Assembly: GCA_021798415.1 (NCBI GenBank)
Contig: JAJZGO010000047.1
Span: forward strand, 1-10,875
DNA from: Thermoplasmata archaeon
GTDB lineage: Archaea > Thermoplasmatota > Thermoplasmata > Lutacidiplasmatales > UBA184
Reading direction: 5' to 3'
DNA: 10,875 nt
Each line of letters begins with the position of its first letter. Within the stretch, counting starts at the first letter, position 1. The notes beneath the pieces were generated by a model, which was not told where the DNA came from, made no database searches, and worked only from the letters and a program-made list of their open reading frames with translations. Shown here piece by piece: positions 6,846-10,875 of this stretch. The translations under genes were made by a program, and so were the position numbers.

Positions 6846-7379
6846 TCACTTCGAACGAGGGTCTTGGATCCGGCCGACCTCGTGATCCCATTCGATCCAG
6901 TCGTAGACCGGCGCCTCGACGTCGATCTGCCAGAGTAGCGCATTGAGTTCGCCTCGATGCTGGAGCTCCTCTTCCACCAGATGCCACAGCGCCTCTCGTA
7001 TCGGAAGGTGACAATCGTGGCTCGACCCCTTGCCCTTCTCCCGGAAGATCGTGCGAGAGAGGTCGGCCTCGGTCAGCTCCTTCATGACCCTCCGGATCTG
7101 GGTCTGAACATACGCCTCGTCCTTCCTCAGGACTTCTACGGAGGGCGGGGCATCGGGGTCCCCCTCCTGCGGGGGGAACTCGAACCGGGCGATGCCTTTC
7201 ATCCAGAAATAGAGGGCGCCCTGAGAGTGCGCGAATATGTCGACAAGCGAGGGGTACGACGCACCCCGATCCCGGGTCAGTTCTGCGGCGGGCAACTTCG
7301 AGAGCGTCTCGATGTAGCCTCGGCGTGCGGCGGCGAAGTAGTCGAACCACGCACGAATCGACTCGAGTTCCGATACCAT
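6846..7379 (-). CDS. DinB-family (DinB/YfiT four-helix) protein
   Basis: A soluble 177-residue protein with the DinB four-helix-bundle pattern. The family is a large group of putative metal-dependent enzymes, including thiol transferases and proteins induced by stress. A helix with FAHSQGALYFW carries H51. A later helix has ALWHLVEEELQHRGEL (130-145) with H133 and H141, the classic HRG end of the family. Many members show HxxxH here as second and third metal ligands; in this protein the position four before H141 is E137, so metal binding may use Glu or H133. The ATG at 7379 is chosen because the family fold starts immediately after it. It lies 26 nt downstream of the SnoaL-like gene on the same strand and is probably cotranscribed with it. 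Codon use is less GC-biased than in the left block. Substrate unknown. Confidence 0.85.
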   Translation of the reverse strand: MVSELESIRAWFDYFAAARRGYIETLSKLPAAELTRDRGASYPSLVDIFAHSQGALYFWMKGIARFEFPPQEGDPDAPPSVEVLRKDEAYVQTQIRRVMKELTEADLSRTIFREKGKGSSHDCHLPIREALWHLVEEELQHRGELNALLWQIDVEAPVYDWIEWDHEVGRIQDPRSK

Positions 7380-7405
7380 CGACACTCCGAGCGAGAGATC
7401 GCTGC

Positions 7406-7768
7406 CTACGCCGAGTCGTTGAGCAAGGCTCCGAAGGAATCCTGGCGCTTGACTTTGCCGTTCTCCAGTTCGAAGACGTTGCAAAATCGAACCTTCAGGG
7501 CCTTGCCGTCCTTCTTGGTCACGTGACAGATGCCCTCGACGACCACGACGTTGCCTTCCTCCGTCATCCTTGTGATCTCGTTTCGAAGCTGGTCGTCTCC
7601 GGGGTTCCCCATGACGGCCGCCTTCCCCTTGTTTACACTTCCTGCAGGCGGTACACCATCCACCCACTCTACCCAGTGCACGTCGTCGGTCATGAGCGCA
7701 CCGGACTTCGAGCGGTCCGCGCTCAGGTAAGCCTCTACGAGCTTCTTGTTCGGGCTCACTACCGCCAT
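7406..7768 (-). CDS. NTF2/SnoaL-like fold protein
   Basis: A small 120-residue protein with the layout of the SnoaL-like/NTF2 cone-shaped alpha+beta fold. An N-terminal helix (LVEAYLSAD) is followed by MTDDVHWVEW (26-35) and then a sheet with VVVVEGICHVTKKDGK and VRFCNVFELENGKVKRQDSF. The last pattern (FELENGKV, then a strand) is typical of the family, whose members include small isomerases, hydrolases and proteins of unknown function. The ATG at 7768 lies 27.5 nt from a TATA box, which fits a leaderless mRNA. It contains many codons ending in A or T (GTA, GCT, GGT, CCT, GCA), unlike the valS-to-dys genes, so it may be acquired. It is followed by the DinB-like gene. Function unknown. Confidence 0.8.
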   Translation of the reverse strand: MAVVSPNKKLVEAYLSADRSKSGALMTDDVHWVEWVDGVPPAGSVNKGKAAVMGNPGDDQLRNEITRMTEEGNVVVVEGICHVTKKDGKALKVRFCNVFELENGKVKRQDSFGALLNDSA

Positions 7769-7792
7769 GACCGCTTGGATTCCCGGCCTTTG

Positions 7793-7798
7793 TTTAAA
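7793..7798 (-). promoter_or_regulatory. TATA box of the SnoaL/DinB unit
   Basis: TTTAAA inside the palindrome GTTTAAAC (7792-7799). Its centre is 27.5 nt upstream of the minus-strand ATG at 7768, giving a leaderless transcript. The remaining 7800-7976, between this promoter and the 3' end of the cyclic-nucleotide-binding gene, shows no gene. Confidence 0.7.
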
Positions 7799-7976
7799 CG
7801 CTCCGTTCGCTCGATGCTAAGACCCTCGGAAGGACCAGAGCGGGCGAGCGCTAGGCCGGCCTCTAGTGCTCGGTAGCTGGGCTCTCCCGGGGCCCGTCCT
7901 ATCCGAATGGGCGGTACTCCCGCCGATCGTTCTGGAGGCGGCGGAACGCGGTCGAGAGTCGGGCGACGAGGAGGCG

Positions 7977-8417
7977 CTACTCCGTCAAGGACCGATTCGT
8001 CTCGCTGAGGCGGCGGGCCATCTCCTGAAGGATGTCCCGAAGCACGGCGGGTTGGCCCGTCGCGAACGCCCAGAACGCCCACTTCGTGAGGATCAGGCAG
8101 CGTGTCGGCGCGGCCGCGACCACGTCGGCCGAGCGGGGCTGCTCGTCGAAGAGCGCCATCTCGCCGAAGAACTGCCCGACCTCGAGGGTGGCGAGACGTC
8201 GCCCCTTGCGGCGGACGTCGACCCGCCCGTCCAGGAGGAGGTAGAATCCGGCGCCGACGTCCCCCTGCTTCACGATGACGGATCCCTCGGCGTACGTCCG
8301 CTCTTTCGCATCTCGGGTGAGCCCGCGCAGCTGCCGATCGCTGAGGCGGGAGAACATCGGTACCTTCTCGAGCATCCGGACAACCTCGGGCGGCGCCGTC
8401 GAGCGAAGCGGGGACAT
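7977..8417 (-). CDS. Stand-alone cyclic-nucleotide-binding domain protein
   Basis: A 146-residue protein consisting almost wholly of one CRP-type beta-roll. KVPMFSRLSDRQLRGL (18-33) is the usual N-terminal helix. QGDVGAGFYLLLDGRVDVRR (51-70) and LEVGQFFGEMALFDEQPRSA (78-97) form the barrel and the phosphate-binding cassette. E86 and R95 are the residues that normally contact ribose and phosphate. No DNA-binding, kinase or channel domain follows, only a short C-terminal helix (125-146). It probably acts by binding another protein, or as a nucleotide sensor; the ligand is unknown. An in-frame ATG 20 codons upstream exists, but the TATA box lies 26.5 nt before the ATG at 8417 and supports the shorter form. 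It is separated from the flanking minus-strand genes by about 210-220 nt on each side. Confidence 0.88.
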   Translation of the reverse strand: MSPLRSTAPPEVVRMLEKVPMFSRLSDRQLRGLTRDAKERTYAEGSVIVKQGDVGAGFYLLLDGRVDVRRKGRRLATLEVGQFFGEMALFDEQPRSADVVAAAPTRCLILTKWAFWAFATGQPAVLRDILQEMARRLSETNRSLTE

Positions 8418-8440
8418 GCACCGCCGGACCCGGTTCCGGG

Positions 8441-8446
8441 TTAAAG
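8441..8446 (-). promoter_or_regulatory. TATA box of the cyclic-nucleotide-binding gene
   Basis: On the minus strand this reads CTTTAA, preceded by AAAAGGTAG as a possible BRE, with its centre 26.5 nt before the ATG at 8417. It decides the start codon and predicts a leaderless mRNA. Confidence 0.7.
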
Positions 8447-8636
8447 AGCTACCTTTTCCCCGTATGGAGGCGCCCACGGTGCCGGGGAGGTGGTTCCCCG
8501 ACGGGGGTTCGCCCGAGACCGGCGAGGACTGACCGTCGAGCGGCCGGTCGACTCGGGGGCGCCACGGAGGGCGAGTCGGCCGAGGAGGATCGACGAGGGC
8601 CGACGCCGGTCCTCGAGGGGTTCAGCCGACCGAGCG

Positions 8637-8960
8637 CTAGGCGGGTGAGCGAGCGTGCTCGAGGCCCCTCAAGCGGCTCGTCAGCAACACCCCGCCGAGC
8701 ACCCCGCCGAGGAAGACGAGGCCCCCGACCGAGAGGAACGTCTGCGGACCGACCGACACGCCGCCCAGGTACTGCTCCACGAACTTCGGCAACGAGGCGA
8801 ACGCCGCCGGGTCGAACAGACCGAACACCCAGGTGCCGACGATGAAGACGATCGTGGCGACGACGACGAGGGTGAGAAGGAACCGGAGCATCAGGCCCAC
8901 GACCAGTCCGAGGACAAGCGCGACCAGGTAGACGATCGACCAATCGGGGATGGGTGCCAT
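8637..8960 (-). CDS. Small three-helix membrane protein of unknown function
   Basis: A 107-residue integral membrane protein. Hydrophobic segments are at about 8-25, 27-49 and 75-95. The first and third are rich in small residues (GLVVGLMLRF; VGGLVFLGGVLGGVLL), suggesting close helix packing. A soluble stretch at 50-72 (FDPAAFASLPKF) separates helices two and three, and the tail is short and basic. The size and glycine pattern recall archaeal FUN14-like proteins, but I cannot confirm that. The minus-strand ATG at 8960 follows GGGAG at a spacing of 8 nt, a possible ribosome binding site; no TATA box lies at leaderless distance. A candidate TATA-like stretch lies further up, around 9000-9022. 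It is isolated from its neighbours and its function is unknown. Confidence 0.72.
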   Translation of the reverse strand: MAPIPDWSIVYLVALVLGLVVGLMLRFLLTLVVVATIVFIVGTWVFGLFDPAAFASLPKFVEQYLGGVSVGPQTFLSVGGLVFLGGVLGGVLLTSRLRGLEHARSPA

Positions 8961-9435
8961 CTCGTTGCTCCCGGGGCGGTCCGACCCGCCTCGACCGGGG
9001 TAAGACGTCGAGCCGTATCTAGTTGCGGTGACGTCGTGTTCACCCAGCGCGACGTCGCGGACGACGGGGGTGCGACAGCTCGAGAGTGACGACGACCTCG
9101 TCGTCGGCCGACCGTCGCTTTTCTTGGACCACTCTAGCCGCTCGGGGCCCCCCCGGGGGAAGGCTCCCGCGTTCACCCACAACCGCGGGGTGCTCAAGTC
9201 CCGAACGCTCGCGCGGGAGAGTGGTCCCCTCGATGCCCGGCCGCTACCCGCCCGGCACGACGGGCCACGGACGCCCCTATGGGGCGCGCGAGGGACCGGG
9301 GACCCCGTATCCGCCCCTCCGGGTGCACCGCCGTTCGGGGAGGCGGTAGGGACGGCCGCGAACCCTTCGCGGGGGCTGACGCGCGTTTTCGCGGGTGTTC
9401 TCGGTATGCTAAAAATTAGGGTCCTCCATAAATAG
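8961..9435. other. 475-nt intergenic region with several perfect hairpins
   Basis: No convincing gene on either strand, between two divergently read genes. Perfect stems include CGCCCC-TAT-GGGGCG (9272-9286), ACCGCC/GGCGGT (9327-9347), CCGCGAA-CCC-TTCGCGG (9356-9372) and CGCG-TTTT-CGCG (9382-9393). A longer-range pairing joins GGTCCCcTCG (9223-9232) to CGAGGGACC (9289-9297), enclosing more pairing. A T-rich spot CTTTTCTT near 9117-9124 could be a weak TATA box for a plus-strand RNA starting near 9145. Short stems arise easily at this GC content, so an RNA gene or leader is only a possibility. Confidence 0.4.
9409..9435 (+). promoter_or_regulatory. Promoter and candidate operator of the DtxR-like regulator
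   Basis: The most AT-rich patch in this part of the window. ATAAATA (9428-9434) is centred 26 nt before the ATG at 9457 and is the best TATA box. Just upstream, CTAA-AAA-TTAG (9409-9419) is a perfect palindrome around a 3-nt centre, continuing into AGGGTCCT. It recalls DtxR-type operators with TTAGG half-sites and sits where a repressor or activator would act on the basal promoter. Autoregulation is inferred from this position only. Confidence 0.55.
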
Positions 9436-9456
9436 GTGCGAGGGGTGGATCGCTCG

Positions 9457-9888
9457 ATGGAACTCCTCCAGCGGCTGACCCGGCGACAGGTCGACGCGCT
9501 GCGCGCCGTCCCCGGCCGGGAGACCTCCCGGTCCGGGACCCCGCTCAACGCGATCGCCGCCCGCCTCTCGATCCGGGCGCCCTCGGCGCTCGCGCACCTC
9601 ACCGTCCTCGAAGAGTTCGGGCTGGTCGATCGCCACCGGGGGAAGACCCGCCTCACGTCGCGGGGACAGGAGTGCCTCACGGAGTACGAGCGGCACCACC
9701 GTGTCGCCGAGCAGATGTTCGCCCGGCTCGGCTTTCCGTCGCGCGAGCTCTGCGCGGCGGCGCGCGAGGTCGACCTCGCTCTCGACCACAAGACCGTGGA
9801 ACGCCTCTGCCGCGCCGAAGGGCACCCTTCGAAGTGCCCCCACGGAGAGCCGATCCCTCCCTGCGGACGACGCCCGAGCCGCCGATAG
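9457..9888 (+). CDS. DtxR/MntR-family-like transcriptional regulator
   Basis: A 143-residue DNA-binding protein. A winged helix-turn-helix lies at about 28-72 (PLNAIAARLSIRAPSALAHL, then LEEFGLVDRHRGKTRLTSRG). A DtxR-type dimerisation domain follows, with RHHRVAE (79-85), helix REVDLALDHKTVERL (103-117) and the family ending GHPSKCPHGEPIP (122-134). H81 and E85 match the ancillary-site ligands of DtxR (H79, E83). The classical primary-site ligands are not apparent: no Met near the start of the first helix, and no CxxEH; C99, E104 and D106 lie nearby instead. C127, H129 and C136 could bind metal. The C-terminal SH3-like domain is absent, as in MntR. GTG codons at 9436 and 9445 are possible starts, but ATG 9457 fits the TATA spacing. 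The permease-like gene begins 13 nt downstream, so it is the likely target. Confidence 0.85.
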   Translation: MELLQRLTRRQVDALRAVPGRETSRSGTPLNAIAARLSIRAPSALAHLTVLEEFGLVDRHRGKTRLTSRGQECLTEYERHHRVAEQMFARLGFPSRELCAAAREVDLALDHKTVERLCRAEGHPSKCPHGEPIPPCGRRPSRR

Positions 9889-9901
9889 ATAGGTAGCGCG
9901 C

Positions 9902-10875
9902 GTGTGGAACCTCGACTTCCTCCTGAACCCGCCGTCCGGACTCACGATCCCGACGATCCTCGGGATCGCGCTCATCCTCGGGCTATTGCACGGGGCGACG
10001 CCCGACGAGCACACGTGGCCGATCACGTTCAGCTACTCGGTGGGGAGCTACTCGACCCGGGGCGGGTTCACGACCGGGCTCACCTTCTCCGCCGGGTTCA
10101 CGCTCCAGAGGACGATCCTCGCGGCCCTCGGGTTTCTCGGGCTGGCGGCGGTCTTTACGGTCTACAACCTCGAAGGACCGGTCTACGTGCTGGTCGGGCT
10201 CGTGATGTTCTTCGCCGGATGGTACCTTCTGCGCGGTTCGGACATCCACCTTCCCTTCGACCGGGCCATCGAGCGGCTCTTCGGCCGCTTCCTCGGGGAC
10301 CACCGCCACCACACGACCGTAGCGGAGCGTTCCCCCGTCCCCGAGGCGGGGATCCGTCCCATTCCCACGCGGATGGCGCTCGTGCACGGGTTCGTGGCCG
10401 GCTGGGGCTTCGGGGCCTACGCCACCATCATCGTGTTCATCCTCGCCCCCCAGATGCCGAACGTCGGCTGGGCGGCATTGACCGGCGCGTGCTTCGGTCT
10501 CGGGACGATGGTCATGCAGATGATCACCGGCGCCCTGTTCGCCCGACTCGCCCGGTTGCGCAAGCTCTCGACCGATCAGATCAAGCGTGTCGGCCGCTCC
10601 ACGGCGGCCCGCACCCTCTACGTGGGCGGACTCGCCTTCGCGGCGATCGGTGCCTTGCTCGTGACGTTCCCCGCTCTCCGCTCCCTCTCGCTCTCGACGG
10701 GCAACCCGATCCCGAACCTCGACTCGATCGGGGTCGCGTTCGTCCTGATCGTCGTCGTCGTCGGCCTCATCGGCGGTTACAACCTCTGGAAAGCGTACGG
10801 AGAAGTGCGCCGCTCCGGAGAGAACGAACCCTCTCCCATTCCGTCCGGGTCCCACGGGCCCCCGTCGAAGGGTGG
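9902..10875 (+). CDS. NicO/RcnA/UreH-type permease-like membrane protein, metal transport suspected (3'-truncated by window edge)
   Basis: A membrane protein with 324 codons visible and no stop before the edge. It starts with GTG, 13 nt after the regulator, with AGGT a few nt upstream as a weak ribosome binding site. About six to seven hydrophobic segments are seen (15-33, 58-88, 93-110, 156-182, 188-217, 238-258, 274-295). The first carries LLHGATPDEHTWPI (28-41), resembling the metal-binding His/Asp motif in helix one of nickel/cobalt transporters (HAxxxDH). LVHGFVAGWGFGAYA (160-174) opens the second half in the manner of NicO/UreH proteins, which suggests an internal duplication. The cytoplasmic or periplasmic loop at 111-156 contains GDHRHH (132-137), a possible metal-binding cluster. 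The tail after 300 is hydrophilic. Neighbouring DtxR-like regulation supports a role in metal transport. Metal and direction, uptake or efflux, are unknown, and the family call is from motif memory. Confidence 0.75.
   Translation, partial: MWNLDFLLNPPSGLTIPTILGIALILGLLHGATPDEHTWPITFSYSVGSYSTRGGFTTGLTFSAGFTLQRTILAALGFLGLAAVFTVYNLEGPVYVLVGLVMFFAGWYLLRGSDIHLPFDRAIERLFGRFLGDHRHHTTVAERSPVPEAGIRPIPTRMALVHGFVAGWGFGAYATIIVFILAPQMPNVGWAALTGACFGLGTMVMQMITGALFARLARLRKLSTDQIKRVGRSTAARTLYVGGLAFAAIGALLVTFPALRSLSLSTGNPIPNLDSIGVAFVLIVVVVGLIGGYNLWKAYGEVRRSGENEPSPIPSGSHGPPSKG

Noticed and set aside
8418..8477. A 20-residue N-terminal extension of the cyclic-nucleotide-binding protein
   Set aside because: It would place the TATA box inside the coding region; the domain and promoter spacing favour ATG 8417.
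8464..8532. A 22-codon plus-strand reading frame starting near the 8441 TATA region
   Set aside because: Too short, low complexity, and spacing to the TATA-like bases is only about 20 nt.
9145..9300. Cobalamin riboswitch or RNase P RNA in the hairpin-rich region (fragments such as GGGGGAAGGC and GGGCCACGG)
   Set aside because: Only isolated words match; I could not lay out the conserved core of either RNA in the right order.
9983..10855. Minus-strand acidic frame opposite the permease
   Set aside because: The plus strand has regular hydrophobic segments with conserved motifs; the minus frame is Asp/Arg/Glu-rich low complexity.
1..10875. CRISPR array, insertion sequence or toxin-antitoxin pair
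   Set aside because: No regularly spaced direct repeats, no transposase motifs and no recognisable toxin or antitoxin were seen.

Overview
The window is about 10.9 kb of very GC-rich DNA that reads as an archaeal chromosome. The archaeal markers are an aIF2-beta protein with a C-terminal TRAM domain, a presenilin-type intramembrane protease (PSH), a deoxyhypusine synthase, a tRNA gene without an encoded CCA, and TATA boxes of the form CTTTAA placed about 26 to 27 nt before start codons, as expected for leaderless mRNAs. The TRAM-fused aIF2-beta together with PSH suggests a euryarchaeal lineage. Thermoplasmatota is my best guess; the proteins do not look as acidic as those of haloarchaea. This placement is inference.

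Left part, all on the plus strand: the 3' two thirds of valS (bacterial-looking, with a C-terminal coiled coil) overlaps an aldo/keto reductase by 4 nt, which overlaps a HAD phosphatase by 8 nt. This looks like one translationally coupled operon. A new promoter follows, then aIF2-beta-TRAM and the PSH protease 9 nt apart. The promoter of the next gene, deoxyhypusine synthase (dys), lies across the protease stop codon, so dys starts with a leaderless GTG. A tRNA-Lys(CTT) with its own TATA box closes this conserved translation-flavoured block.

Middle: about 540 nt after the tRNA hold no convincing gene. Then comes a minus-strand pair, an NTF2/SnoaL-like protein followed by a DinB-fold protein, with visibly lower third-position GC than its neighbours and so a candidate for transfer. 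Next on the minus strand are a free-standing cyclic-nucleotide-binding domain protein and a small three-helix membrane protein, each in its own transcription unit.

Right part: a 475-nt gene-free stretch, rich in perfect short hairpins, ends in an AT-rich promoter/operator patch. This drives a DtxR-fold regulator and, 13 nt downstream, a multi-helix permease-like protein of the NicO/RcnA/UreH type that runs off the window. The regulator keeps the DtxR layout but lacks most classical metal ligands. With the His-bearing permease it forms the most interesting candidate system here, a possible metal-homeostasis module. I did not find CRISPR arrays, insertion sequences or defence systems.
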